Assembly: GCA_038238115.1 (NCBI GenBank)
Contig: JBBRYB010000005.1
Span: 62,001 to 126,000, forward strand
Length of the DNA: 64,000 nt
Direction of reading: 5' to 3'
Origin: JBBRYB01 sp038238115
GTDB taxonomy: Bacteria; Actinomycetota; Actinomycetes; Propionibacteriales; Nocardioidaceae
Shown: positions 34,488-43,903 of the stretch, one piece after another
Position numbering within the stretch: the stretch's first letter is position 1
Layout: every line of letters begins with the position of its first letter
Translations under genes and position numbers: made by a program
The notes under the pieces: generated by a model
Told to the model about the DNA's origin: nothing
Database searches by the model: none
What the model saw: only the letters and a program-made list of their open reading frames with translations

Positions 34488-35076
34488 CCCGCCGGTACCT
34501 GGCAGGAGTCGGCTCACCGTGCTGGCCGGCCCGACCGCGGCCGGCAAGGGGTCGGTCGCCGCGGACATCCGAGAGCACCACGTCGACGTGTGGATCTCCG
34601 TGTCGGTGACGACCCGGCCACCGCGACCCGGCGAGGTCGACGGGGTCCACTACTGGTTCATCGACGACCGCCGCTTCGACGCGATGGTCGCGGCCGGTGA
34701 GCTGCTCGAGTGGGCCGTCGTGCACGAGGTGGCGCGTTACGGCACACCTCGACAGCCCGTCGAGGGGGCACTCGCGGCAGGTCGCCTGGCGCTCCTCGAG
34801 CTCGACCTCCAAGGCGCACGCCAGATCAGGAACACCATGCCCGATGCGTTGTTCGTGTTCCTGGCTCCCCCGTCCTGGGAGGAACTCGTCCGCCGGTTGG
34901 TGTGGCGAGCCACCGAGACCGACGACGACCGGGCCCGCCGGCTCCAGACGGCCGTCGCTGAGCTGGCCGCGGAGTCCGAGTTCGACGCCACCGTCGTCAA
35001 CACCGAAATTCACGCTGCCGCCGAGGAATTGGTAGGCTTAATGCGCGCCCGAGCCGGCACCGCCCGTTCAGCGTGA
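34471..35076 (+). CDS. gmk: Guanylate kinase
   Basis: A 201-residue kinase phosphorylating GMP. LTVLAGPTAAGKGS is the P-loop (actinobacterial variant of GPSGxGKG), SVSVTTRPPRPGEVDGVHY binds GMP, and LLELDLQGARQIR follows. TTG 34471 inside mihF is the only start that leaves room before the P-loop; this is a 17-nt overlap, so coupling to mihF is likely. Confidence 0.93.
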   Translation: MNTAADPPVPGRSRLTVLAGPTAAGKGSVAADIREHHVDVWISVSVTTRPPRPGEVDGVHYWFIDDRRFDAMVAAGELLEWAVVHEVARYGTPRQPVEGALAAGRLALLELDLQGARQIRNTMPDALFVFLAPPSWEELVRRLVWRATETDDDRARRLQTAVAELAAESEFDATVVNTEIHAAAEELVGLMRARAGTARSA

Positions 35077-35113
35077 TCGGACCCACCTCCCAGTTTTCGA
35101 ATGAGGCTTCTGC

Positions 35114-35386
35114 GTGTCAGGCACCGTCCCCGTCGCCGAGGGCATCACCAACCCTCCCATCGATGATCTCCTCGAGAAGACAGACTCCAAGTACAAGCTC
35201 GTGTTGTACTCCGCCAAGCGCGCTCGCCAGATCAACGCCTACTACTCCCAGCTCGGCGAAGGGCTGCTCGAGTACGTCGGTCCGCTCGTCGACACCCACG
35301 TCCAGGAGAAGCCGCTCTCGATCGCCCTGAGGGAGATCAACGCCGACCTGCTCACCTGTGAGGACATCGAGCCCGAGGAGGCCTGA
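35114..35386 (+). CDS. rpoZ: RNA polymerase omega subunit
   Basis: A 90-residue protein. NPPIDDLLEKTDSKYKLVL and KRARQINAYY are the omega signature, with the actinobacterial C-terminal part KPLSIALREINADLL. It helps assemble beta-prime. GTG 35114 gives the standard VSGTVPVAEGITNPPID start. Confidence 0.95.
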   Translation: MSGTVPVAEGITNPPIDDLLEKTDSKYKLVLYSAKRARQINAYYSQLGEGLLEYVGPLVDTHVQEKPLSIALREINADLLTCEDIEPEEA

Positions 35387-35440
35387 CCCTCTGCAGCTCA
35401 CGCCGCAGGGGAGTGCCCGCGCCGAGGACGGACGAGTCCC

Positions 35441-36739
35441 ATGAGCACTACTCCTGATTCTCCCGCCAGTGCTGGCATCGGCCTTGCCGAGCGCCGCACG
35501 CACGTCGTGCTCGGCGTAAGCGGCGGTATCGCCGCTTACAAGGCCTGCGAGCTGCTGCGCCGGTTCACCGAGTCGGGCCACGACGTCACGGTGGTGCCGA
35601 CGGCTGCAGCGCTCAGCTTCGTGGGCGCCGCGACCTGGGAGGCCCTGTCCGGTCGACCCGTTCATACCGACGTGTTCAGCGACGTGTCGTCCGTGCTCCA
35701 CGTCCGGCTCGGTCAGCAGGCCGACCTGGTCATCGTCGCGCCAGCCACGGCCGACCTGCTGGCCAAAGCGGCAAACGGTCGCGCCGACGACCTGCTCACG
35801 AGCACCCTGCTCACTGCTTGCTGCCCGGTCATCTTCGCTCCGGCGATGCATACCGAGATGTGGACACACCCCGCGACCCAGGACAACGTCACACTGCTGC
35901 GCTCGCGCGGCGCGGTGGTCGTGGAGCCCGTCACCGGGCGTCTGACCGGCGCCGACTCAGGGCCCGGCCGGCTGCCCGAGGCGGCCCAGCTCTTCGAGCT
36001 CGCCGTCGGTGTGCTGCACGGGCACCGGCGCTCCCTCGGAGCCGACCTCAGCGGCCGTCGGGTCGTGGTGTCGGCCGGTGGCACCAGGGAGCCGCTCGAC
36101 CCGGTGCGTTTCCTCGGCAACCGCTCCTCGGGCAAGCAGGGATTCGCGTTGGCGCAGACCGCGGCGGCGCGGGGCGCGCAGGTTGACCTGGTGGCCGCCA
36201 ATACCAGCCTGCCATCGCCGGTCGGCGTCACCGTCCACGACGTCACCTCGGCGCTCGAGCTGCGAGACGTCGTACACCGGCTCGCGAGCCACGCAGACGC
36301 CGTGGTGATGGCCGCAGCCCCGGCCGACTTCCGGCCGGCCGCAGTGTCCGACCACAAGATCAAGAAGCGTGGAGACCGCATCGCACCGGCGATCGAGCTG
36401 GTCCAGAATCCGGACATCCTGGCCGAGCTCGTCAACCAGCGGGCAGTGGGTATGACGCGGCCGATCCTGGTGGGGTTCGCCGCCGAGACCGGCAACGAAC
36501 ACGAGACGGTCCTCGACCAGGCCCGGCGCAAGCTCGCCCGAAAGGGCTGCGACCTCCTCGTCGTCAACGACGTCAGCGGTGGGGGTGTGTTCGGCTCCGA
36601 CGACAGCCAGGCAGTGATCCTGGCCGCCGACGGGCATGAGCGGAAGGTCGAACCGGGTTCGAAGCGAGATCTCGCGCACGTCGTCTGGGACGAGGTCACC
36701 GCGGCCTGGAACGTCGACGACACGCCAGCCACGTCATGA
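35441..36739 (+). CDS. coaBC: Phosphopantothenoylcysteine decarboxylase / synthetase
   Basis: A 432-residue bifunctional coenzyme A enzyme. The FMN-containing CoaC half (VVLGVSGGIAAYKACELLR; ATADLLAKAANGRADDLL; PAMHTEMWTHPATQDN) is followed by the CoaB half (VVVSAGGTREPLDPVRFLGNRSSG; AAPADFRP; KKRGD; LVVNDVSGGGVFGSDD). ATG 35441 gives the expected N-terminus. Placed between rpoZ and metK as in mycobacteria and streptomycetes. Confidence 0.96.
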   Translation: MSTTPDSPASAGIGLAERRTHVVLGVSGGIAAYKACELLRRFTESGHDVTVVPTAAALSFVGAATWEALSGRPVHTDVFSDVSSVLHVRLGQQADLVIVAPATADLLAKAANGRADDLLTSTLLTACCPVIFAPAMHTEMWTHPATQDNVTLLRSRGAVVVEPVTGRLTGADSGPGRLPEAAQLFELAVGVLHGHRRSLGADLSGRRVVVSAGGTREPLDPVRFLGNRSSGKQGFALAQTAAARGAQVDLVAANTSLPSPVGVTVHDVTSALELRDVVHRLASHADAVVMAAAPADFRPAAVSDHKIKKRGDRIAPAIELVQNPDILAELVNQRAVGMTRPILVGFAAETGNEHETVLDQARRKLARKGCDLLVVNDVSGGGVFGSDDSQAVILAADGHERKVEPGSKRDLAHVVWDEVTAAWNVDDTPATS

Positions 36740-36767
36740 GTGTCCGGCCGGAAGGCTAACCTAGAGT

Positions 36768-36794
36768 CTCCCGGCAGCAGCCGCTGCACGGGAG
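36768..36794 (+). promoter_or_regulatory. Hairpin upstream of metK
   Basis: CTCCCG-GCAGC pairs with GCTGC-A-CGGGAG (11 bp with one bulged A) just after candidate -10 boxes TAACCT (36757) and TAGAGT (36762). It may be a terminator for coaBC or a leader element; too short for a known SAM riboswitch. Confidence 0.4.
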
Positions 36795-36808
36795 TCGCGC
36801 GCACGCCG

Positions 36809-36814
36809 TAGTCT
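36809..36814 (+). promoter_or_regulatory. Candidate -10 box TAGTCT for metK
   Basis: TAGTCT would start the transcript near 36821, leaving a short leader with GAGGAGAG before the TTG start. Confidence 0.35.
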
Positions 36815-36835
36815 GAACCGCACGAGGAGAGTCCG

Positions 36836-38029
36836 TTGTCAGGCCGCTTGTTCACGTCCGAGTCCGTCACCGAAGGCCACCCTGACAAGATCGCGGACCA
36901 GATCAGCGACTCGGTTCTCGACGCGCTGCTGAGCCGTGACCCGAAGAGCCGGGTGGCGGTGGAGACGCTGGTGACAACGGGCCTGGTCGTCGTCGCCGGT
37001 GAGGTGACGACCGACGGCTACGCGCCGGTCTCCGACATCGTGCGGCAGAAGATCCTCGACATCGGCTACGACTCCTCCAAGAAGGGTTTCGACGGGGCCT
37101 CGTGCGGGGTCCAGGTGGCGATCGGTGCCCAGTCTTCCGACATCGCGCAAGGTGTCAACGACGCCCTCGAGGAGCGATCACAAGGATCTACCGACCCGCT
37201 CGACCGGCAAGGGGCGGGCGACCAGGGTCTGATGTTCGGCTACGCGTGCGACGAGACTCCGGAGCTCATGCCGCTGCCGATCACCATCGCCCACCGACTC
37301 GCCGAGCGGCTGTCCGCGGTCCGCAAGGACGGCACGATGGCCTACCTGCGCCCCGACGGCAAGACGCAGGTCACCATCGAGTACGACGGCGACATCCCCG
37401 TGCGGGTCGACACCGTCGTGGTGTCCAGCCAGCACGCCGGCGACGTCGACCTCGATGCGCTCCTCATGCCCGATATCAAGAAACACGTCGTCGACGAGGT
37501 GCTCGCCAACTTCGACGTCGACTCCAGCGACTACCGACTCCTCGTCAACCCGACCGGACGCTTCGAGGTCGGTGGGCCGATGGGCGACGCGGGACTCACC
37601 GGCCGCAAGATCATCATCGACACCTACGGCGGCATGGCCCGCCACGGTGGCGGCGCGTTCAGCGGCAAGGACCCCTCGAAGGTCGACCGATCCGGCGCCT
37701 ACGCGATGCGCTGGGTCGCCAAGAACGTCGTCGCCGCCGACCTGGCGCGGCGCTGCGAGGTCCAGGTCGCCTACGCCATCGGCAAGGCGCACCCGGTCGG
37801 GTTCTATGTCGACTGCTTCGGCACCGAGACCATCGATGTCGACACGATCCGTCGCGCCGTCCTCGAGGTCTTCGACCTGCGCCCGGCCGCCATCATCCGC
37901 GACCTCGACCTGCTGCGGCCGATCTATGCGCTGACCGCCGCCTACGGCCACTTCGGTCGTGAGCTCCCCGAGTTCACCTGGGAAAGAATCGACCGCGTCG
38001 ACGCCCTCAAAGCAGCCGTCGACCGCTAA
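36836..38029 (+). CDS. metK: S-adenosylmethionine synthetase
   Basis: A 397-residue tetrameric enzyme making SAM from ATP and methionine. FTSESVTEGHPDKIADQISD binds ATP, GAGDQGLMFGYA is the family loop, VVSSQHA and GGGAFSGKDPSKVDRS complete the active site. TTG 36836 was chosen: GAGGAGAG lies 5 nt upstream and the encoded MSGRLFTSESVTEGHPDK is the standard N-terminus. Confidence 0.97.
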   Translation: MSGRLFTSESVTEGHPDKIADQISDSVLDALLSRDPKSRVAVETLVTTGLVVVAGEVTTDGYAPVSDIVRQKILDIGYDSSKKGFDGASCGVQVAIGAQSSDIAQGVNDALEERSQGSTDPLDRQGAGDQGLMFGYACDETPELMPLPITIAHRLAERLSAVRKDGTMAYLRPDGKTQVTIEYDGDIPVRVDTVVVSSQHAGDVDLDALLMPDIKKHVVDEVLANFDVDSSDYRLLVNPTGRFEVGGPMGDAGLTGRKIIIDTYGGMARHGGGAFSGKDPSKVDRSGAYAMRWVAKNVVAADLARRCEVQVAYAIGKAHPVGFYVDCFGTETIDVDTIRRAVLEVFDLRPAAIIRDLDLLRPIYALTAAYGHFGRELPEFTWERIDRVDALKAAVDR

Positions 38030-38139
38030 CCGCAGGGGTCGCCAGACATGCGCACCGGTTGACGGCTCGCACTTCCTGACCTCTCGCGGGCCGGTGGCGG
38101 TCGGCGGGGTTGTCGGTGCGAACTGGTTGAATCGCCAGC

Positions 38140-40161
38140 ATGACAGCGACGCCGGTGCCTGCGGAGCAGCTTGCCCTGCTCAGGAAGCGGGTGCGGGCGA
38201 GGCGCCCGGCGCCGGTTTCGGCTCCCGCAGCCGAGCTGTCGGTCGCCCGGGTCGCGGTCGACCTGCCGCTGGCCCATCTCGACAGACCTTTCGACTACCT
38301 GGTCCCCGCGTCGCTGCACGAGGAGACGGTGCCGGGATGCCGGGTCAAGGTGCGCTTCTCGGGGCGCGACGTCGACGGCTTCGTCATCGAGCGCGCCGAC
38401 GACACCGACCATGTCGGCGCCCTGACGCCGCTTCGCCGGGTCGTCTCGAGCGAGCCGGTCCTTACTCCTGCTGTGCTGGCCGTCGCGCGCATGGTGGCGG
38501 ACAGATATGCCGGCACGCTCGCCGACGTACTCAGGCTCGCCGTGCCACCCCGGCACGCCCGGGTGGAAGCCGAGACGCCGCGCGCGCGAGTCCTCGAAGC
38601 GCCGGCAGACGCGCAGGCCGACCGCTGGCGCGAGGAGACGGGCGGTGGCGCGATGCTGTCGAGGCTGAGGTCGGGGGAGTCGCCGCGAGCGGTCTGGACG
38701 GCATTGGCCGGAGCGGCCTGGCCGGAGCAGCTCGCGGCAGCGGCCGCGGCGACGCTGACGTCGGGTCGGGGGACCATTATCTGCGTTCCCGACGCCCGCG
38801 ACGTCGCGCGGGTCGACGAGGCCCTGACGTCGGTGCTCGGCGGTGATGCGTGCGTCGTGCTCACGGCCGACCTCGGACCGGCCGCGCGCTACCGGGCGTT
38901 CCTGGCTCTCGCACGCGGCCAGGTGCAGGTTGTCGTGGGAACCCGCGCCGCCGCATTCGCCCCGGTGCGCGACCTTGGCCTGGTGGTGATGTGGGACGAC
39001 GGTGACGACCTGTACGCCGAGCCGCGGGCACCGTATCCGCACGCCCGTGAGGTGCTCTTGCTGCGCGCTCATCAGGAGCGAACCGCTGCTCTGTTCGGGG
39101 CGATCTCCAGGTCGGTCGAGGCGCAGGCGCTGGTCGAGTCGTCGTGGGCCGTCTCCCTTACGGCGTCTCGCGCGGTGGCCCGGGCGAAGGCGCCTCAGGT
39201 GCACGTGACCGGAGAGCACGACAGCGAGCAGGCGCGAGACACCCCGAGAGCCGCCGGCAGGATGCCGCGCCGCGTCTTCGAGATCGTCCGAGAGGCGCTG
39301 AGCACAGGACCGGTCCTCGTGCACACCCCTCGCTACGGCTACCAGCCGGCCCTCACCTGCGACAGCTGCCGACATGCGGCCCACTGTGAGCGCTGCAACG
39401 GCCCGCTGTCACGACCGCTCCGGGCTGCGCCGCCGCAGTGCCGGTGGTGTGGACTCGTCGCGCCGTCGTGGGTCTGCCGCCACTGCCAGGGCCAGCGGCT
39501 GCGGGCCCCGGTGGTGGGCTCCCTGCGAACGGCCGAGGAGTGGGGCCGAAGCTTCCCCCAGACCAAGGTGGTCTCCTCGGGTGGCGACCATGTGCTGGAC
39601 GCCGTGGCGTCCGAGCCAGCCATCGTTGTCGCTACCGCTGGTGCGGAGCCTCGAGCCGACGGTGGCTTCTCGGCCGCCGTACTGCTCGACACCTGGCTCA
39701 TGCTGAGCCGTCCGGATCTTCGCGCCGGCGAAGAGGCACTTCGCCGGTGGTTCCACGTTGCGGCGCTGGTCCGACCGGCTGCCGACGGCGGCCGGGTCCT
39801 GGCGGTAGGTGACCCAACGTCGGCCGCCCTGCAGGCGCTGGTCCGCTGGGATTCGGAAGGGTTCGCGAGTCGGGAGCTGTGCGAGCGCCGCTCGGCCCAC
39901 CTCACCCCGGCGGCGAGGATGGCCACCGTGACGGGGCCGCCCGACGTCATCGCCGACGTGTTGACCTCGCTGACCCTGCCTCGTGACGTGGAGGTCCTGG
40001 GGCCGGTCGAGGTGGGCGAACAGCAGGCGCGCATCGTCGTACGCACACCCCATGAGCACGCAGCCGGTCTGGCCAAGGCCCTGAGCCAGCTGCAGGCCGG
40101 CCGGAGCAGTCGCAAACGCACTCCCGTACGCGTCCAGGTCGACCCCGGCGAGCTGATCTAG
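38140..40161 (+). CDS. priA: PriA-family protein without helicase P-loop
   Basis: A 673-residue replication-restart-like protein. The 3'-DNA-binding domain (VDLPLAHLDRPFDYLVP) and the zinc cluster with four CxxC-type pairs (CDSC, CERC, CRWC, CRHC, about residues 405-445) are retained. Where E. coli PriA has GxxGxGKT the sequence reads LAGAAWPEQLAAAA, and the DEEH box is VMWDDGDDLYA, so ATP hydrolysis is unlikely. This loss is general in actinobacterial PriA, which probably serves as a structural loader. ATG 38140; no ribosome-binding site, perhaps leaderless. Confidence 0.93.
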   Translation: MTATPVPAEQLALLRKRVRARRPAPVSAPAAELSVARVAVDLPLAHLDRPFDYLVPASLHEETVPGCRVKVRFSGRDVDGFVIERADDTDHVGALTPLRRVVSSEPVLTPAVLAVARMVADRYAGTLADVLRLAVPPRHARVEAETPRARVLEAPADAQADRWREETGGGAMLSRLRSGESPRAVWTALAGAAWPEQLAAAAAATLTSGRGTIICVPDARDVARVDEALTSVLGGDACVVLTADLGPAARYRAFLALARGQVQVVVGTRAAAFAPVRDLGLVVMWDDGDDLYAEPRAPYPHAREVLLLRAHQERTAALFGAISRSVEAQALVESSWAVSLTASRAVARAKAPQVHVTGEHDSEQARDTPRAAGRMPRRVFEIVREALSTGPVLVHTPRYGYQPALTCDSCRHAAHCERCNGPLSRPLRAAPPQCRWCGLVAPSWVCRHCQGQRLRAPVVGSLRTAEEWGRSFPQTKVVSSGGDHVLDAVASEPAIVVATAGAEPRADGGFSAAVLLDTWLMLSRPDLRAGEEALRRWFHVAALVRPAADGGRVLAVGDPTSAALQALVRWDSEGFASRELCERRSAHLTPAARMATVTGPPDVIADVLTSLTLPRDVEVLGPVEVGEQQARIVVRTPHEHAAGLAKALSQLQAGRSSRKRTPVRVQVDPGELI

Positions 40162-40169
40162 AGCGGCAC

Positions 40170-40175
40170 TAAGAT
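40170..40175 (+). promoter_or_regulatory. -10 box TAAGAT upstream of def
   Basis: TAAGAT fits TAnnnT; the transcript would start near 40182 with GGTGGAG before the GTG start. Confidence 0.4.
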
Positions 40176-40207
40176 CAAGTCGTCGGTCGTCGAGAGGTGG
40201 AGCAGGC

Positions 40208-40753
40208 GTGGCAGTGCGGGACATCAGGGTGTTCGGCGACCCGATCCTTCGCAGCGTCGCCACGGAGGTCACCGACTTCGACAAGCAGCTGCGTGGGCTC
40301 GTGCAAGATCTGGTCGAGACCATGCTCGAGGCGCCCGGAGCAGGACTCGCGGCTCCCCAGATCGGCGTCGGTCTGCGCGTCTTCACCTATCACCTCGACG
40401 ACATCGTCGGACACCTCGTCAACCCCCGGCTGACCCTGTCCGACGAGTCCGAGCTCGACGACGAGGGCTGCCTGTCGATCCCAGGGTTGACATACGAGTG
40501 CAGCCGCGCACGAAGCGTCGTCGCGGGTGGGTTCGACATGTACGGCGAACCGGTGGTCATCGAAGCAGGCGACCGGTTGGCGCGCTGCATCCAGCACGAG
40601 ACCGACCACCTCGACGGGATCCTCTTCGTCGACCGCCTCGACCGGGCCACCCGCAAGGCCGCCATGAAGGCGATCCGCGAAGCCGAGTGGAACGGTGGCC
40701 CGGCGCCCGTCGTGAAGCAGTCGCCGCACCCGATGCACGGCCGAGGCCTCTGA
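40208..40753 (+). CDS. def: Peptide deformylase
   Basis: A 181-residue metallo-hydrolase removing N-formyl groups from nascent proteins. All three motifs are present: GAGLAAPQIGV, DEGCLSIPG with the metal Cys, and QHETDHLDG with the HExxH pair. GTG 40208. It is two bases from fmt, whose product adds the formyl group it removes, a conserved pair. Confidence 0.96.
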   Translation: MAVRDIRVFGDPILRSVATEVTDFDKQLRGLVQDLVETMLEAPGAGLAAPQIGVGLRVFTYHLDDIVGHLVNPRLTLSDESELDDEGCLSIPGLTYECSRARSVVAGGFDMYGEPVVIEAGDRLARCIQHETDHLDGILFVDRLDRATRKAAMKAIREAEWNGGPAPVVKQSPHPMHGRGL

Positions 40754-40755
40754 CT

Positions 40756-41682
40756 ATGCGGCTCGTCTTCGCGGGCACGCCGGATGCCGCCGTGCCATCG
40801 CTGAAGGCGCTACTCTGCAGCCGTCACGAGGTGGTCGGCGTTGTCACCCGCCCGGATGCACGCGGTGGCCGAGGTCGCCGGCTCAGGCCCTCGCCGGTCG
40901 CCGATGTCGCGGCCGACCAGCACCTGGAGGTGCTGAAGCCCGACCGACCCGGTGACGCAGACTTCATCGCCCGGCTCAGAGAGATCGACCCCGATCTGTG
41001 CCCGGTGGTGGCGTACGGCGGACTGCTGCCGGCGCGGGCACTGTCCATCCCGCGGCGCGGCTGGGTCAACCTACACTTCTCGGTGCTGCCCGCCTGGCGT
41101 GGTGCCGCGCCGGTGCAGCGCGCGATCATGGCGGGCGACGAGGTGACCGGCGCGACCACGTTTCGCATCGTCGAGGCGCTCGACGCCGGCCCGACGTACG
41201 GCGTCGTGACCGAAACGATCCGGGCCGACGACACCGCCGGGGCACTGCTGCTGCGCCTGGCCGAGCACGGCGCGGACCTGCTCGTGACGACAATCGACGG
41301 CATCGACGCCGGCGCCGTCGAAGAGCGAGAGCAGCCGATGAGCGGCGTCTCGCAAGCGCCCAAGCTCACGGTCGACGAGGCCGAGGTCAGGTGGGGCGCT
41401 CCCGCCTTCGCGATCGACCGGCAGGTCCGTGGGTGCACCCCCGAGCCGGGTGCATGGACGCTTCTGGGCGACGAGCGCCTCAAGGTCGGTCCCGTCGCGT
41501 TGCGGGCAGACGTCGTGGACCTGGCGCCTGGTGCGCTGCGGATCGACAAGACCGCCGTCCTCGCCGGAACGGCGACGCACGCTGTCGAGCTGAGTGATGT
41601 GCAGCCGCCGGGGAAGGCCAGCATCCGCGCCGCGGACTGGGCTCGCGGTCGGCGTGGAGGTCCCGCGCGGTTGGGGCGGTGA
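40756..41682 (+). CDS. fmt: Methionyl-tRNA formyltransferase
   Basis: A 308-residue enzyme that formylates initiator Met-tRNA. MRLVFAGTPDAAVPSL at the N-terminus, the catalytic VNLHFSVLPAWRGAAPVQ and the Asp in LDAGPTYG match the family; the C-terminal OB-like domain is present. ATG 40756 gives the canonical start. Its stop overlaps rsmB. Confidence 0.96.
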   Translation: MRLVFAGTPDAAVPSLKALLCSRHEVVGVVTRPDARGGRGRRLRPSPVADVAADQHLEVLKPDRPGDADFIARLREIDPDLCPVVAYGGLLPARALSIPRRGWVNLHFSVLPAWRGAAPVQRAIMAGDEVTGATTFRIVEALDAGPTYGVVTETIRADDTAGALLLRLAEHGADLLVTTIDGIDAGAVEEREQPMSGVSQAPKLTVDEAEVRWGAPAFAIDRQVRGCTPEPGAWTLLGDERLKVGPVALRADVVDLAPGALRIDKTAVLAGTATHAVELSDVQPPGKASIRAADWARGRRGGPARLGR

Positions 41683-43079
41683 TGGCGACGGCTCGACGCC
41701 GGGCCGGACCGAGGCGCGGCGCGCCCCGCGTGATCGTCGATCCCCCGAGGCTGGTGGCCCGCGACGCCCTGCGCCTGGTCGACACCGACGACGCCTACCT
41801 CAACCTGGCACTTGCGCGGCTGCTCGACGAACGGCGGCTCTCGGGTCGCGATGCGGCCTTCGCGATCGAGCTGGCCAACGGCACGGCTCGGCTCCAGGGC
41901 AGGTACGACGCGATCCTCGACACGTGTGTCGACGCGGGCGCCACGTCGCTGGAGCCGGACGTGCTCGTCGCGCTGCGCCTCGGCTGCCACCAGCTGCTGG
42001 GGATGCGCGTGGCGGCCCATGCCGCCGTCGGGACGAGCGTCGAGCTCGTCCGGCAGGCGGTTGGAGAGCGGCCGGTCCGGATGGTCAACGCCGTGCTTCG
42101 CCGAGTCAGCGCCCGACCCCCGAAGTCATGGCTCGACGACCTGGCCGAGGCGGCGCACGGCGACGAGCTGCAGCGGTTGAGCGTCGTGCACTCGCACCCT
42201 CGCTGGATCGTCGACGCGTTCCTCGCGGCGCTCGGCGACCTGGGCCAGCTCGAACGGCTCCTCGAGGCCGACAACGAGCCCCCTGCCGTGACGTTGGTGA
42301 CCCGCCCGGGCCTCTCGGACGTCTCCGAGCTGGCATCGGCGGGTGCCCGGCCCGGGCGCTGGTCGCCGTACGCCGCTGTCCTCGGCGGGGGTGACCCGGG
42401 GGCACTGCCTCAGATCCGAGCCGGAACCGCCGGCGTCCAGGACGAGGGATCGCAGCTGGCGGCCTTGGCGTTGCGTCGGGCCGCCATCGTCGGGAGCGAC
42501 GCCCACTGGCTCGACGTGTGTGCCGGTCCCGGCGGCAAGGCGACGCTGCTGACCGGGCTGGCGAACGAGTCGGGCGCACGGCTGGTGGCGGTCGATCGGC
42601 AGCCGCACAGGGCCCGACTCGTGCGGTCGGCGCTGCGGGGCTACCCGGGGACCTCTCCCGTCGTCGTGGCAGACGGAACCAGGCAAGCGTGGCGCGACGC
42701 CGCCTTCGACCGGGTGCTCGTCGATGCGCCCTGCTCCGGACTCGGCGCGCTGCGTCGCCGGCCAGAGGCGCGTTGGCGGCGTACACCCGCTGATGTGAGC
42801 GGGCTGGTGCCCCTGCAGCGTGACCTGCTGGGCGCGGCAATCGACTCCGTGCGCGTCGGAGGCGTGGTGGCCTACGTGACCTGCTCTCCTCACGTCGAGG
42901 AGACTCGTGGCGTCGTGGACGCCGTGCTGAACGCTCGAGGCCACGTTCGGGAGGAGGACGTGCGGGCGCTGCTGCCTGACGTGACACCTGCGGGCGGTGG
43001 CCCGCACGTACAGCTCTGGCCGCACCTGCACGGCACCGACGCGATGTTCATCGCCGTGCTGCGCAGGGCGGAGCACTGA
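41682..43079 (+). CDS. rsmB: 16S rRNA (cytosine-967-C5) methyltransferase RsmB/Sun
   Basis: A 465-residue SAM-dependent enzyme with an N-terminal NusB-like RNA-binding domain (residues about 20-160) and a C-terminal Rossmann methyltransferase. VCAGPGGKATLL binds SAM; DAPCSGLGALRRRPEARWR and TCSPHVEETRGVV carry the two catalytic cysteines. Start ATG 41682 overlaps the fmt TGA; GTG 41679 is one codon earlier. Confidence 0.95.
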   Translation: MATARRRAGPRRGAPRVIVDPPRLVARDALRLVDTDDAYLNLALARLLDERRLSGRDAAFAIELANGTARLQGRYDAILDTCVDAGATSLEPDVLVALRLGCHQLLGMRVAAHAAVGTSVELVRQAVGERPVRMVNAVLRRVSARPPKSWLDDLAEAAHGDELQRLSVVHSHPRWIVDAFLAALGDLGQLERLLEADNEPPAVTLVTRPGLSDVSELASAGARPGRWSPYAAVLGGGDPGALPQIRAGTAGVQDEGSQLAALALRRAAIVGSDAHWLDVCAGPGGKATLLTGLANESGARLVAVDRQPHRARLVRSALRGYPGTSPVVVADGTRQAWRDAAFDRVLVDAPCSGLGALRRRPEARWRRTPADVSGLVPLQRDLLGAAIDSVRVGGVVAYVTCSPHVEETRGVVDAVLNARGHVREEDVRALLPDVTPAGGGPHVQLWPHLHGTDAMFIAVLRRAEH

Positions 43080-43096
43080 CGCGACGCGAGCAGTCA

Positions 43097-43122
43097 CGCC
43101 TGGTGGAGCGCTGGACCAGGCG
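43097..43122 (+). terminator. Hairpin downstream of rsmB
   Basis: CGCCTGGT and ACCAGGCG pair perfectly around a 10-nt loop, followed by a second partial copy of the CCAGGCG motif. No U-tract. It precedes the rpe promoter. Confidence 0.5.
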
Positions 43123-43146
43123 CAGCGCTCGAGCCAGGCGAAGCAC

Positions 43147-43152
43147 TAGACT
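43147..43152 (+). promoter_or_regulatory. -10 box TAGACT for rpe
   Basis: TAGACT ends 9 nt before ATG 43162, implying a leaderless or nearly leaderless message. Confidence 0.45.
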
Positions 43153-43161
43153 GCACGACCC

Positions 43162-43869
43162 ATGGGTATCCAGATTTCGCCGAGCATACTGTCGGCGGAT
43201 TTCGCCAACCTCCAGGCCGCGGCCAGCACCGTGCCGAGCGCCGACTGGCTGCATGTCGACGTGATGGACAACCACTTCGTGCCCAATCTCACCATCGGAC
43301 TCCCCGTCGTCGAGGCGCTGGGCAAGGTGGCCTCTCAGCCGATCGACTGTCATCTCATGATCGAGAACCCCGATCGCTGGGCCCCGGCCTACGTCGAGGC
43401 GGGCGCCTCGAGCGTGACCTTCCACGTCGAGGCGTGCGCGGCGCCGGTGCGGCTGGCCCGCGAGCTGCGGGCGATGACCGCACGGGCCGGGATGGCGCTC
43501 AAGCCGGCCACGCCTGTCGAGCCGTATGCTGACCTGCTCTTCGAGCTCGACATGCTGCTCATCATGACGGTGGAACCCGGCTTCGGCGGTCAGTCCTTCC
43601 TCGACCTGTGCCTGCCGAAGATCCGCCGCGCCGCCGACCTCCTGTCCCGCTGCGGAGGTGAGGTCTGGCTGCAGATCGACGGGGGAGTGTCGCAAGAGAC
43701 GATCGAGCGGTGTGCCGATGCGGGCGCCGACGTGTTCGTCGCCGGCTCCGCGGTCTTCGGCGCCGATGACCCCGACGCGATGATCGCGTCGCTGCGAAGT
43801 CTCGCCGAGAGCGCAGGCGGCGGGTCGGGCCGAACAGCTGGCGGGTCGCACAGCGCGGCGGGGGCGTGA
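43162..43869 (+). CDS. rpe: Ribulose-phosphate 3-epimerase
   Basis: A 235-residue TIM-barrel enzyme interconverting ribulose- and xylulose-5-phosphate. ISPSILSADFANL, DVMDNHFVPNLTIG, HLMIENP, TVEPGFGGQSF and QIDGGVSQETI are the family motifs with metal ligands His and Asp. A short Gly/Ser/Ala tail extends the C-terminus. It precedes the riboflavin operon, which uses its product ribulose-5-phosphate. Confidence 0.96.
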   Translation: MGIQISPSILSADFANLQAAASTVPSADWLHVDVMDNHFVPNLTIGLPVVEALGKVASQPIDCHLMIENPDRWAPAYVEAGASSVTFHVEACAAPVRLARELRAMTARAGMALKPATPVEPYADLLFELDMLLIMTVEPGFGGQSFLDLCLPKIRRAADLLSRCGGEVWLQIDGGVSQETIERCADAGADVFVAGSAVFGADDPDAMIASLRSLAESAGGGSGRTAGGSHSAAGA

Positions 43870-43903
43870 CATGATGGACGGCGTACGAGTGACACCAACA
43901 CTC

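Noticed and set aside
36740..36835. SAM riboswitch upstream of metK
   Set aside because: The gap is only 96 nt and shows one simple hairpin; none of the SAM-I conserved blocks are present.
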